A stretch of 64,000 bases of DNA, from the NCBI RefSeq assembly GCF_052324685.1, contig NC_135226.1:15804494-15868493 (forward strand). The letters run 5' to 3'. The DNA comes from Brachyhypopomus gauderio (taxonomy: Eukaryota; Chordata; Actinopteri; Gymnotiformes; Hypopomidae). Position numbers and translations under genes: made by a program. Positions 39,979 to 52,109 of the stretch are shown here, piece by piece. Under the pieces are notes generated by a model, which saw only the letters and a list, made by a program, of their open reading frames with translations, did not search any database and had not been told where the DNA came from. Numbering within the stretch: the stretch's first letter is position 1; each line of letters begins with the position of its first letter.

Positions 39979-40260
39979 TCGTTAAGGCCACCCAGCTTCC
40001 TTGACACTGCACTGATTGTGTCATCCTGTTCCTGATGCATTTCCTCCCCATTGCAAGGGGTATCCTCTTTCACAGCAAGAGGAACAGGTAAAGGAACACA
40101 ACATCCAGGAGGCTCTGGCCAAAGGGTATACGTGCCCCTCCACCTCACCTGCCTCATCTAGTGTGTTTTTTTGTGAAGAATAAAGATGCCCAGTTGAAGC
40201 CATGCATACACCACAGATGCTCAAACTCTAGTCATTGCCTGCCTTGGATCTAGCAATGCT
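39820..40260 (+). mobile_element. Gypsy-type LTR retrotransposon fossil, RT-start fragment
   Basis: Short stretches resemble the segment just before and at the start of a Gypsy reverse transcriptase (for example IQEALAKGYTCPSTSPASSS). Two tetranucleotide arrays are embedded in it. No LTRs flank it. Clearly broken, with several breaks; old. Confidence 0.65.
39887..39980. repeat. (CTAT)n then (CTTT)n microsatellite
   Basis: About 13 CTAT units pass directly into about 10 CTTT units. Confidence 0.95.
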
Positions 40261-40344
40261 AGAACAGCTTAGAGGTGCATAGTAGCTCACAAAGTTAGAC
40301 CTACACAGCACCTACAATCTAGTGAGGATCAGAGAAGACAATGA

Positions 40345-40428
40345 TGTAAATATGCCATATTTTGTCAATTATGATTTTTCACCACAATCGAAATTTGTCC
40401 TCTGCTTTTTACCCATCTGTGCAGTTAG

Positions 40429-40477
<49 letters not shown>

Positions 40478-40665
40478 GATTACTAGGGGGCTGTGGATCA
40501 CACGTGCCCAGAGCGGTGGGCAGCCCTAGCCCGGCGCCTGGGGAGCAGTTGGGGTTAGGTGCCTTGCTCAAGGGCACTTCAGTCATGGCCTGTCTGGGAA
40601 TCTAACCCACGACCCTCCGGTCACAAGACTAGTTCCCTACCACCAAGCCATGACTGCCCATGACT
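40345..40665 (-). mobile_element. tRNA-derived SINE (GCAAGGCAC family)
   Basis: Read on the minus strand: head GGGCAGTCATGGCTTGGTGG with a B-box-like GGGTTAGATTCCC, body CCTTGAGCAAGGCACCTAAC, an internal (TG)n run, and a tail ending near TTGACAAAATATGGCATATT. Sister copies lie at 57.34 and 60.09 kb. Confidence 0.85.
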
Positions 40666-40749
40666 GTATTTGGATCTCCTGTATGGCCTAGCCACAGCAA
40701 CCTTCTGCTTTCCAGGTGTTCTTTAACGGTGTCCACCAGGGGTACTTGC

Positions 40750-41145
40750 AAAATTATGCTAAGCGTCGCTTTTAGTTTCACTTCATCATCTTATGCCACA
40801 AGGGGGTGAAGAGGGGGAGAAAAGGAGGACTTCCCTAATTTGTGGGGCCATACGCAGCGTTTCGGCTCTGATGTTACTGTTATGTCTCAGTTGTCATTTA
40901 GCTAAAGAACCACCATTAACACTTCACAACCACACCTCTGTTCACAATCACCAGTTTATTGATACTTGCATTCATTGCACTTTCTCCTGTGCCATACCTG
41001 TCTCCAGTGCTGTGTATTTGAGCGTCTACAGCAGGACCTACTACTAGTCTGATGTATATTCTGTGGTATAGTCTGATGTAATTCTGTGATCAGATTACTT
41101 TGTAAGTCGCTCTGGATAAGAGCGTCTGCTAAAATGCCGTAAATG
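40750..41145 (+). repeat. Retroposon tail, LINE/SINE type
   Basis: Ends with GTAAGTCGCTCTGGATAAGA and GCGTCTGCTAAAATGCCGTA, a 3' end shared by many fish L2-type LINEs and their SINEs. The upstream part has no recognisable coding sequence. Confidence 0.6.
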
Positions 41146-41425
41146 TATATAACGTTGCTCCTGGTGCCTCTACTAGTGCATTTTGTTTTGGTTTCTGTCT
41201 TTTCCCCACTGACGTTTGAAAATCGACATCAGAGAAGAGTGACATCTGGTGGCCAGAAAAAATGATTGCAGCCTGCCAATACTGTGTTAATGTTGTTATT
41301 CTTCTTACTAATAAAGTCACAAATACGCGCATTTACAGCAGGAATAAGTGGAAGCGGAGATCAGAATATGAGTGACATCGTTAATATCGGCATTTGAACC
41401 CACACAGCCACTAGTACGGCCCCAG
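41146..41425. repeat. Left-flank block of capns1 unit 2
   Basis: GTGCCTCTACTAGTGCATTT, AGTGACATCTGGTGGCCAGA and AATATCGGCATTTG recur in the same order at 55.41-55.93 kb, left of copy 3. This marks the shared left edge of the duplicated unit. Confidence 0.75.
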
Positions 41426-42600
41426 ACCACAACAGCGAAATAAGTGAAGGACTAATTGAGGAATAAATGATTCAAAACAAAGTCATAGCTAATGCTGTAT
41501 TTGTTAGCACTGGACTGGAATCATCAGGTCTGGCTTAACAACCCACGATTAGCTGACCTGAAACAAAACGGTACAATCCTGCATTGACGTAGAAATACTC
41601 TGGTTGGTGTTGTCCCACATGTTTAATCTAATTTTCTTTCTTCATTGGCAAGGTACTAAATTTAACGTTTATTGTCGACTTAATTCATAAAATTTCCTTA
41701 CCAGTACTTAGCAACATCTATACTGTAACATATTTTGACGGAGACATATGTAAATCTCTTATTATTAATTGGATGTGCTCAGATGGACCCAACACCATTG
41801 TGTCCATCAAGGACATTGCGCATGCGCACATCGTTTTGAACAGCTCACTGACGGGCCGGCCCCAATCTAACAATAAAGAGGACGACTAGGAAACGTCCTG
41901 GCTTGTACCGAAGATGTTTGGAATGTATCGGTCAGTGATACCGTTGCCATCTGTAATAAATGCACAACAGTATCACTTTTGAAGAAAATGTGCGTGATTG
42001 TGATTGAATTGTCGATCATGTCGTACACTGCTCCACAGCGACATCTGGTGGGGCTGGATATAACAATCGTCTACAACTGGGAACATCGCAGAAGAGGAGT
42101 TGGTGTTCAGTATAATAAACTGAGCCTAAACAAACAGTTATGCTGACAATTCTTCCCCAAAGATTCCTGTCCTGCAGCAAATCTGGAGTCCACCATGGTG
42201 GGACAGATTCCTGTGGCACTGCAGACTCAAAGTAGATGGCACATTCTCTGGTTAGCCTTTCATGCATGAGCATGGCTTAAATTACAGAAACCTAGTTCAT
42301 TGTATGGGTCCAGCAATGTGGCTAATGATAGGGCAGTAATCTCCTCTATGACAGGAAAATGTAAATAATTTTTAAATGTTGGCCAGATTTGCAACAATGA
42401 GGTTTTTACTTTCTTCAAGTTTCTATTTTTAGATTTGACTCCTCAAGTTTAGACCCTTTGGTTTTAATTTCAATACATTGTGTTACCATTTAGTTACCTA
42501 TCTTTCTTGAAATTACCCACATGGTAATGACATGGCTTTACTGAAAAATGAAAATCAGTTTAAATGCAAAATGTAAATGTTTGGTTAAATATAACCCAAA
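41426..42600. other. Spacer left of capns1 copy 2
   Basis: No gene recognised. A tetra/penta-letter AT-rich sequence with isolated short frames. The shared 3' flank of the capns1 unit starts at about 42.6 kb. Confidence 0.4.
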
Positions 42601-42657
42601 ATAAATGGGAAGTAAACACAACAGTGCACCCAAGTGACAAGATGCTACAACACCAAG

Positions 42658-42663
42658 TTTATT
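42658..42663 (-). promoter_or_regulatory. Displaced poly(A) signal of capns1 copy 2
   Basis: AATAAA on the minus strand in the conserved 3' flank. It lies 2.7 kb from the copy 2 stop codon because of inserted sequence, against 138 and 148 bases in copies 1 and 3. Confidence 0.55.
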
Positions 42664-43022
42664 ACCAAGTAGTAGCAACACATCACCTAAAAATCTATTA
42701 AAATTGCAGTTCCAAATTAAAAGGCTTATGAATTATGTGTCTGAATTCGCACCAGCATGTGCATTCACTTTTTTGATTAATTAAAAAATCATTCTATGAG
42801 TATTTAGATTATTTTTAAGGATGCATGCTGTGGCCTCATTTAATGCAAACAATGACAAATAAAATATTCATTATCTAAATTAAATTATAGACAGAAAACT
42901 CATATACGACAGGGACAAAGCCAAAGCCGTAACAAGGTGGACATAACAGGGTGGACAAAGAAAAGGTAATAAATTATGCGATTTAAAGGTTTAAAAATTA
43001 ATTTCTTATTACATAAACTTTG

Positions 43023-43706
43023 TGTCACAGGGTCCCGCCTCCCTCCTGTCAGTCATGTCTTCTGTTTTGTTCTCTGTGTTTGTGTCTTATATTTTGAAAT
43101 TCCTTCACGCCCCTGCCTTGTTCTCCGCCCCTCGTTATTGCTGTCTGGTCTTGTTGAGTTCCTTGTTTGGTTAGTGCAGTGGTTCCCAAACTTTTTCTGC
43201 CGTGCCCCCCTTTAGTAGATGAGAATATTTTTGCGTCTCCCCTACACACACTCCCCCATATTGACACATGTGCACATGTTTTACTTCCAAGCTCCCCACC
43301 CCACCTAGGGGGTGCGCCCCCCACTTTGGGAACCACTGGGTTAGTGTATTTAAGTACCTTAAGTGTATTTTAAGTGTATTATTGTAAGTACCTCTTGCTT
43401 GTATACCATTTGGAATCTTGGTCTTCCCTGTTTGTAAATTTAGCCTGTTTGTACTCCCTGTTCATTGGTATTCTCTTTCAGTAGTACTTGGTGTGATTTT
43501 GGTTTCTCTAGTTATATGCTTGTTAGTCTTTCCTTTTCTTTAGCCATGTCCCCCCAATTATTTCTGTTAGTGTTGTTCGGTTCCTATGTTAGGTGTTTGA
43601 TTATTCTTGGTGTATGTTCTGTGTGCTCTGTATAATGTATTAGTTTTGTTATTAAATCTTTGTTCAGTCCGCACTTGCGTACAGCCCACTCTCCCAGTTC
43701 GTTACA
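43023..43706 (+). mobile_element. Solo LTR fossil carrying a MITE
   Basis: Bounded by TGTCACAGGG and CGTTACA. The AATGTATT..TTATTAAATC-type polyadenylation region near the right end fits an LTR. No target duplication was clear. A 162-bp hAT MITE is nested inside. Confidence 0.6.
43177..43338. mobile_element. hAT-type MITE nested in an LTR
   Basis: The inverted repeats CAGTGGTTCCCAAACTTT and AAAGTGGGG..CCACTG-type ends (right end TTTGGGAACCACTG) bound 162 bases. The flanks are a perfect 8-bp duplication, GGTTAGTG (43169-43176 and 43339-43346). Confidence 0.9.
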
Positions 43707-45069
43707 CTGTCAATGAGTAACTTTGCCTATACTGGTTAAAAAAATCAAAAAAGTAAAAATGGTCCAGTATATGGCACTACATGAACAATGTATTGTGCCT
43801 TCATCATGAAAAAAATCAGCAATTGAATACAGCCTAAATGATTACAATTCTTTTTAGAACTATAAATAAAGTGTTGGGGAAAAAATCTAATCTCGTTATT
43901 TCCCAACAGGTAATCTACATACTACGTGATTTTTATCAAGATGGAAAAACCATTTATTCAGAGGCTCTTGCATTAGGCAGAGTACCTGGTCATCAGTTTA
44001 CCAGCTGATATTCCTTTGTGGACTCAGCCAGAAGTATTTGTCATATCCATTGTGGTGCATGCGTGCACTGTGACATTGACTTTAGCTACTGTCTTCTTCC
44101 TGCTTGTCTGCCTATATCGCCACCATTTATTTCTCTTTGTGTATATCTTTTTTTTCTCTTTCTGTGTGTATTTCATCCTCCTTTCAGTATCTGAATTCCA
44201 ATGTTCCCTGTAATGTTTCTGTCTCTCAACAGCACTTAAGGTCATTCTTTAAGAGATGCACACTTAATATCAATATTTCTAGCAATATACTAACTAAATT
44301 GAATAATAAAGCTACATAAAACACATGTGCATTGACATAGATACACTATGATGTCCACCCTGCTACGTGCATGTCCTGTTAGGTCATTGATGGTAACAGG
44401 GTGGACCTTCTGACATAAAGTTAGCCATTATCCACTGTGTGAGCAAAACCAGTCTAACAAAAAAGAATAACATGCTTTTTAATATGATTATTATGATTTT
44501 TTTTCGTAACAGAGTGGACATGTTGTGGTTGACTATGTCAGACTGATGGGATAAAATGAGGAATAACAGACACTGACATGAAGACATAGCCACTCACCTT
44601 CGACATTTATTTTCCCTCTGAAAAATGTATGTGAGCTCCAGGAAAATATGTTGGTATGTAAAACAGCTCTTCATTTACAGAGACAGTACTTGGACATAAC
44701 AGGGTGCACAGTAACTTGAGAGACATGCGATAAAATATATAGTTTAGGGAGGACTTGAGCAATATTTTTAAACACTATTAAAATGCTGAAATATTCTAGT
44801 GATTATACATCATATTTCCATCACAAAAACAGAAAGCACAACTCCAGGGACATGGGAAAACCCCAAGCGTCTGATAAATAAAAACAGTGTTGAAGGTATA
44901 AAAATACATTTGGGGGTAGATTGCGTTATATTTCAGTAGGATTTACAGAATTTATATTATTTGACTTTTAATAATAAATATATTGATCAGTGCTGGGGAT
45001 GCAAAAGGCACCAAATTGTAGGAATGACCCATACACAGAACTAAATACTGGATAATGGCATACAAACAA

Positions 45070-45342
45070 ACCCAGGTCGCAAGAAAGTTATACTAAGCAT
45101 CGGAGCAAAGGGGTAGGACTATCTCCCAGAAGGCAACACACATATGAAATCCGTGACACGAAACAACGGACAGCGGACTTACAATTGAGGACTGGAAAAG
45201 CATGGAACATAAACCACTGGGAAACAGAAAGGCATGACAAACAGAAGAGAAAAAACCAAGGAGATCGAAGCAAGGACGAAATTTAAGGGAACACGAAAGC
45301 ACAATACACAGGAGGGGGGTGGAGCTAGACGTGACGGTGGCA
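45070..45342 (-). mobile_element. LTR-retroelement fossil fragment
   Basis: On the minus strand it opens GTCACGTCTAGCTCCACCCC and is T/C-rich with short AATTT..TTCCCTTAAA-like elements, resembling the solo LTR at 49.88 kb. Only part of an LTR is visible. Broken. Confidence 0.45.
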
Positions 45343-45366
45343 CAAAACAAATGATTTCCTCTTGAC

Positions 45367-48300
45367 TTAGGAGTACATATTCAACAGCAGCCACTGTGGA
45401 CAGATGAGGAAAAAGTCAGACACTTGTGAATAATTTCAGTTTCATTAATATATGATTTTAGGTTGACAAGAGTCTATGTTGCTAGCAGTAACAAAGTTTT
45501 GAAAGCCCAATTCAATGTAGCTCTCATACCTCTTTAATGTTGACTTTGATAGAACCAGCGTTGTCATTGTCAAGCATTTTAAAAGCATCTGTAAAAAACG
45601 TCTTTTAGTGAACCATGTCTGGAAATATCCAAATTTAAAAATCATAAAGAGTAAATTGCCATAAAACAGCTAACTTACTGCACATGGCATCCAGCCGCAC
45701 CAAGCAGCCAATATAGCTGTCGAAGTTCATATTGCCGTCTTTATCACTGTATTTTCGGGAGATCATCTGGAGGATCTGGTCATTGACAGGAAACCCTGGT
45801 GTCCAAGTGGGAAGACAAACAGGACTTGTGTGACAGCTGAGACAACATAACTAATATCAGAATGGTGTTTACTTGTGCCCACGTGGAAGAGCTGGTAATT
45901 GAGAGGAAACTCTAGTTTCCATTTAACTAGTGACCTATAGTGACCTTTTAACTGTGGTCAGTTTGTGCCAACATAGCTGGTGTGAGACCTAGAAGTTCTT
46001 CTCCAGGACTAACCTGCAGCACTGAATGCACCAGGCAATTCATCAGCTCCAATCACGCCAGAGCGGTCTGCATCATACTGTTTATAGATAACCTGAACCA
46101 AACAAAGAAAAACTGAACTCTATTAATCTGCATCAGTGTATAAGGTATAGTGTACATGGACTACAGTGAAGGGTGGAGAGACATATTTTATAAAATTTTA
46201 TTTAATTAAAAAAATATTTTATAAAATCTATAAATTTTGAATTTCAATGCATTTATGTCATATGTGACTGAGAATAGGAACCAGTGAAGCATGGGTTACA
46301 AAAATGTATTCTTAAGGCCCATTCACACCCTACGGTAATTACGGATACGGACCCTTTCGTCCGGTTCCGGAGGTCGTTTCATCCGTCAGTGGGTCCGTTG
46401 CCAGAGCGCTTACGAATCCGTAGCAACGGAGCAATATAAACCGGAAATCAGGGGGCAGTAGAGAGTCAGAAGCATCGGACGTACACCAATTCGGGAAAAT
46501 CAATGAAGAAGAGTACTGGACTTTAAAAAATGACGCTCGAGTTAGAAGAGAAACTTTGCGAGTTGGTTAGAGGCTACATTCTGCTACGGTGCCAGGTCAT
46601 CGCGATAAACAGCGATGCAAAAACAGCTGGGAGGAGATTGCTGGTGCGCCGGTGCCGGAAATTTGACTATACTGCCCTCTAGAGGATGTATTTAAAAAAA
46701 TCATAACAACGTTGGAACTGGAAAGAGGTATAGTGGCCCCCTACGGAAGCTACGTTTGGTACGGACGGACGAAATTCGTCCGTGTCCGGAGGTATAAAGC
46801 AGGCTTTAGTTGCCTACTGTTAACCAATCAGTCTGCACAAAGAACCCTTAACTCTGAGAATATTTCATTTAGACTGCATATAATATTTAAGGATATTATT
46901 TAGAACTAAATAAGGCTGTCAAAAATATATATATATGGATCACCACTTTATTGTGGTGGAGGGTTTGCGTGCCTACATGATCCTAGGAGCTAGGTTATCG
47001 GGGGCAATTCTCCTGGTAGGGTCTCCCAAGGCAAATTGGTCCTAGGTGATGGGCCAGACAAAGAGTAATCCAAAAACCCATATGGAACTTATAAATATCA
47101 GGACCAGTTACCCTCGCCCGGATCAGGGTTATCTGTGCCTCACCCTGGAGCCAGGCCTGATGGAGGGGCTCCTTGGCGAGCACCTGGTGGTCGGAATTCT
47201 ACCCATGAGGCTCAGCCGGGCACAGCCCGAAGGAGAAACATGGGTTCACTCTCCCATGGGCCCACCACCTGTGGGAGAGGTAGTACTAGGGGTTAGATGC
47301 ATTGTGGATTGGGTGGTGGCTGAAGGCGGTGGCCTTGGCGTACCGATCCTCGGTTACTGAACCTGGCTCTTGGGACATGGAACGTAACCTCTCTGGTTGG
47401 GAAGGAGCCTGAGTTGGTGTGCAAGGCTGAGAGATACCAACTAGATATAGTTGGGCTCACCTCGAGACACAGTTTGGGTTCTGAAACCAATCCTCTCTCG
47501 AGAGGCTGGACTTTATTCTTTTCTGGAGTTGCCCAGGGTGAAAGGCAGAGGGCTGGAGTGGGCTTACTCATAGCTCCCCAGCTCGCTGCCTGTGTGTTGG
47601 GGTTTTCTCCGGGTTGCTTCCCTGCTCCTTTGCGTTGGAGAATGGGTTCTGACTGTTGTTTGAGCTTATGCACCAAAGGGCAGTTCAGAGTACCCGGCCT
47701 TCTTGGAGTCCTTGGAGGGGATACTGGAAGGTGCCCCTTCTGAGGATTCCATTGTTCTGCTGGAGATTTCAATGAAAGGGTGTGATTAGGAGGAATGGCC
47801 TCTCCGATCTGAACCCGAGTGGTGTTTTGTTATTGGACTTCTGTTCTTGGACTTCCATAGTCGACCACAGAGGTGTCCATAAGTGCACATAGCACCAGGA
47901 CACCTTAGACCGAAGCTTGATGATGGATTTTGTAATCGTGTCGTCGGACTTGCGACTGTGTGTCTTGGACACTCGGGTGAACCGAAGAGCTGAGCTGTCA
48001 ACTGATCTCCACCTAGTGGTGAGTTGGATCAGATGGTGAGCGAGGGTGCTGGACAGACCTGGCAGACCCAAATGTATTGTGAGGGTTTGCTGGGAACGTC
48101 TGACAGAGGAACCTGTCAGAAAGGTCTTTAACTCCCATATACAGCAGAGCTTTGACTGCATCCCGAGGGAGGCTGGAGACATTGAGACCGAATGGTTCTT
48201 GTTCCGCGCCTCCATTGTTAATGCGACAGACCAGAGCAGTGGCCGCAAGGTTGTCGGTGCTTGTTGTGGTGGTAATCCCCGAACCCGATGGTGGACACCT

Positions 48301-51300
48301 CGTCATGCTGAAGAAAGAGTCCTATCGGGCCTGGTTGACTCGTGAGACTCTGGAGGCAGTAGACAGGTACAGGAGGGCCAGGTGGATTGCGGCTTTGACC
48401 GTTGCGGAAGCAAAAACTCAGGTGTGGGAAAACTGAGACCATGGAAAGTGACTTTCAGTTGGCTCCGAGAAGATTCTGGAAAACCATCAGGCAACTCGGA
48501 AGCAGTCCCTAGAGGGTGCATAGGAGTTTGCTCAACCAGTCCACATGTGTTTTGTGGATTTGGAGAAGGCAAATCCACAAAAAAGACTGTGTCCCTCTGG
48601 GAATCCTCTGGGGGGTGCTCCGGGAGTATTGGGTACAGGACTCGCTGCTTCGGGCTATCCAGTCCCTGTACAAATGGAGCAGGAGCTTGGTTCGCACGGC
48701 CAGCAGTAAGTCAGACTGGTTCCTGGTGGGAGTTGGACTCCTTTGTCATCGATTCTGGTCCTTTGTCATCGATTTTGCGGCGAGGGTGGGGAGAGGACCG
48801 CCCACCGCAGCACCTGCAGCTCCCGGGTTCTCCCCACTGGCCACTCTCCTCCTGGCATGCAGCCTGGCGCCATTTACGTGTTTGTCTGTCCCTGTATTCG
48901 TATGTATTCCCGTATGTCTGCCAAATCCCCCCTTTCCCTTTTGTGCCGCTGTGTGTTAATGTTCCTGTTTGTGAACGTCCTGATGTGTTTGTCTAACGTG
49001 TTTTCCACGGTCTTCCCAGGGAGGGTGTTCTAAGCTGTTTGTGGCGGACTCTCCACCGAGGGCGGTCATCTCCCAGACGCAGGACTGAGCGTTTCGGGTC
49101 CGCCCATCGATGTGGGTTTGGGGCACTTGGTCCTTTTGGCACCCCTGGACGGGTAGTGCCCTTGGTGGGTGCGTCTGTCACGTTACGGTCCCAGACCCCT
49201 CCTTTTGGGCATGTGTTTACGTTGTCTACGTCTAATCGTCTGCGTCTGTGGATCTCCGTGGTTGCGGTTATGTCTTATGTTAATTCGTCTCACCTGTGGC
49301 TCGTCTCGTCATCACGTGGGGTTTATGTGGTTTGTCTATTTAATGTGCGTTTGCGCAGTGTCCTGTGCTCGTCGTTGTTGGAGTAATACATGTTTGTTGT
49401 TAACGTGTTTCATGTGCGCTGTCCGCGCTTTATGTTCAGTGTCAATAAAACGCAACGTTTTGGAAAGCGAAAGCAAGGATTCCTGTCTTGTCTGTCACCT
49501 CGCCCCAGCGTTACATTAGCCCGGTGCAGTTTATACAACATTTTCCATATTTTTTTTTACTTTGTAAGTGCGGCTTATATTGAGGTGTGCTCTGTAGTCG
49601 AGAAAATACAGTATATATACATATATAGTAATTTCAATGCCCATGTTGTTATGAAAGCAATCAGTTTAAGCTACAATGTATCAACACATTTCCACAGCTT
49701 TTTACCTGAAATCTCTTAATATTGTTCCACAGGTGCTTGAACTCCTCAAAGCCTAATCTTCCAGAGGTGTCACTCTGATTGAGGAGAGTTAAGTAAAACA
49801 AATGTAAGGACAACACTTCAGTTTTTGTTTAAAAGAATTTCCAGGATATTAATGAATTAGTTAATTTTCTCCATATTCCTGTAACGCAGCGTAGGCTGCG
49901 GAGTGAGGAGGCGGACACAAACACTGAGGAGAGTGAGATGTATTGAAGGGAAGACCAAACTCAGGGTCGAAATGGATAGCACAGTTCAGATCTTCCAGGG
50001 AGTCAGAACATGAAACAAGGAGCGGCATACTAAACACAAGGAGTACTTACAAAACCAGGCAGGTAAACAGAACAGGCAGGAACAGAAAATCACAAATACC
50101 AGAATGACAGAGATAGCAAACTTCACAAATTCACAAAATACTCAACAAGGGACAAGGGAAACACTGGGACTATAAATACACAGAACTAACAAGACACAGG
50201 TGGAAACACTGACGACACGGGCGTGGCAGGCTAAGGGAAACCATGGAAACAGACAAGCAGGGAATACAGAGGAACAGGGAACCGGAGTGACAGCTAGAAG
50301 AGGGGGGTGTAGCCCTACGTGACAATTCCCATATTTGTATGAGAGGATACATCCATTACTGCCACCATGCTCCTGCAATTCTCAATCGAGAAACCATCAG
50401 TCTTTAGATCAGAACCTAAAAGTGGGAGAAAGAGACATTATAGTGATGCAATCATCATTTTCAATCACCATTATCAATCACCATAATTTGTATAGTCAAA
50501 AATTACATAGTATAACTGTGGCAAAGACAAAAATGATTTTGTGATGTCCTGCCTAACCACACCCAGACCCACTACAGTATCTCAAACTTACTCTGAGCAC
50601 AAATTGTGCACTCACCACAGACTAATGCCATACCCCACCTAACAGTCAATGTGGACGTCTTGTGTGAGAGTGTATTCATATACAAAAGCTAATTTTTGCA
50701 GCAGATATATCAGTTCTGATAATAGCTCATTTTGAAGGTTAAACAGAAGGTAAGTACGCTCACATTTGGATACAGCCTTGTTGAGAATGGTCATCAACTC
50801 ATCAGGACTGACATCCATGTCCTGTATCAGAAAGAAAAAAAAATGAGAGGAAAATACTACCAAGACTCACAAAGCTCAGCTGTTGTTTGTGGTTGGCCTA
50901 CATCCTCTACTAACTTTTAACTAACTAAAAAACATTTAAAAAACTAAGGAATGGGCCTTAAATTCATGACAATTTCAGGCACTCCATAACTGAGACATTC
51001 CACATCAAACACACCCATTTTTAACAAATGGCCTGAAATGGTTTTCATCACAATGTTAGGAATCAGTCAAAGGGGAGGGACCAGACAGGTTTCCTAACTG
51101 AAGGAAAGAGCTTTATCCAGCCCAAACCACACCTAGATTCTGTGCAACGTTCAGGAATGAGTCTACAGATGGGAGGTCATATGACCAACTGACCAAAATA
51201 AAGGATTTAAACAACCATGTCGGAATACACATAATTCCTTGCAGTTGAAAAGTCTGCAAAATGGAAATAGAAACTAAGACACTTCAAGTACCAAGTTTGA

Positions 51301-52109
51301 ACGGATTCAGAGGTTTTTGTATATGTAAAATACAATGTAAATACATGTAAAAAGTATCCTATTTTGATCCAACAGAGATACTATCTTCATGTCTTTACAT
51401 GCATGAAAATTAGTGGGTAAATTAGTTCTTCTGGGTATTTGCTGTAGCTACTTCTGCATATTTGCTTTATGCTTCATTCAAACAATAATGTATAATAATT
51501 AATAACAGGCAATTATGAACACCCCATAGATCCACGCTTAAAATGCATGCAACAAGAGTAAGAAGGTCAATTATGGCGAAATTAGACCTTACATCTCCAG
51601 CGAGCTGTTGAAAAACTTTGCGAAATTTCCTCTCCTCGTCACTTTCATTTTGCGGAGATTGTGGATACATTAGCGGTCTTCTGGGTGGGGGCTGGGACGC
51701 AGAATCAGAACATATGCTTATATTTATCATATATAAATACATAACAAGTCCTAATGTTGTACATTTGACCGTTTCCATGCAATTCACACATCCCTTATGT
51801 TAGCATTAAACATTAACACCTTAAAAGCGCTTAAACTTACTGGCTGGGATGGACTGAAGTTCCCAGGATCCACATGACTATGAAATATATGCGGCATGAA
51901 AGAAATAGCAGCAGTCGTTAAGATGAAGTAAATGTAAGAAATGAGAAAGTTTTTATATTGTACGTTGTTGTTACTACTGAATACACGGCAGCTACAGTAG
52001 CCTAAAGGTTGAAAAAACAAAACGGGTGTGAGTAGGGAGAGACTAAATGTATCACCAACCTCACGACATTCAGAATCCCTCCAATGAATTTTTGACAGCC
52101 CCCAAACAT
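45367..52109 (-). CDS. capns1: Calpain small subunit, copy 2 (ten exons)
   Basis: Coding exons are 52060-52109, 51841-51877, 51593-51691, 50764-50821, 50351-50415, 49706-49774, 46014-46092, 45679-45795, 45530-45588 and 45367-45393. Phases close at 219 residues. The domain plan is as in copy 1, but it starts [16 protein letters not shown] and has two extra codons in the Pro-rich exon. It is the most divergent copy at otherwise conserved places: KRFQ for KRWQ after EF2, AFSAAG for AFRAAG, SDKDGN in EF4, DNDNAG in EF5, and a C-terminus WLLLNMYS where the other copies read WLQLTMYS. All splice sites are intact. Introns and the 3' UTR carry Harbinger, LINE and LTR insertions. The leader exon probably ends at 52370. 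It may be functional but under weaker or altered constraint. Confidence 0.85.
46315..46805 (+). mobile_element. Non-autonomous PIF/Harbinger-type element
   Basis: 491 bp bounded by short inverted ends (AGGCCCATTC and GCAGGCT) and flanked by TTA on both sides, the Harbinger target duplication. Inside, at about 46530, [16 protein letters not shown] resembles the start of a MADF/Myb-like accessory protein of Harbinger elements, which then breaks down. It lies in the intron between copy 2 exons 7 and 6. Confidence 0.7.
46937..48775 (+). mobile_element. RTE-like LINE relic
   Basis: Plus-strand sequence follows the layout of a common fish RTE-type LINE: a GC-rich 5' part (GTTACCCTCGCCCGGATCAG), AP-endonuclease pieces around 47.4-48.0 kb ([10 protein letters not shown], then [20 protein letters not shown]), and fragments matching the start and middle of the RT region ([13 protein letters not shown] near 48.54 kb). 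Several frameshifts, stops and large internal deletions are visible; the 3' half is lost at the join with an LTR fossil. Frames on both strands here are by-products. Confidence 0.7.
48776..49516 (+). mobile_element. Gypsy-type LTR retrotransposon fossil, 3' end only
   Basis: About 410 bases of non-coding 3' internal sequence lead into an LTR-like block (about 49186-49516) bounded by TGTCACG and GCGTTACA and containing an AATAAA signal. The 5' portion is missing and the left edge abuts the LINE relic. Broken. Confidence 0.6.
49880..50324 (-). mobile_element. Solo LTR fossil with 5-bp target duplication
   Basis: 445 bp with TGTAAC and GTGACA ends (TGTCAC..GTTACA on the minus strand), flanked on both sides by ATTCC. 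Copies 1 and 3 lack it: copy 1 reads CTCCATATTCATATTTTTTA straight through. It sits in the copy 2 intron between exons 6 and 5. Confidence 0.88.

Larger units (their letters stand above)
42743..45330. other. Inserted block in the copy 2 3' UTR
   Basis: The conserved 3' UTR of copy 2 breaks off near AAAAGGCTTATGAATTA and resumes near ACAAATGATTTCCTCTTGAC. In copies 1 and 3 the two parts are almost contiguous. The block holds an LTR fossil with a hAT MITE inside it, an LTR fragment near its right end, and several scattered AACAGGGTGGAC-type motifs in both orientations. Confidence 0.7.

Noticed and set aside
46995-49519. Several 100-200 codon frames on both strands
   Set aside because: They fall within the RTE-like LINE relic and the adjoining LTR fossil, not host genes.
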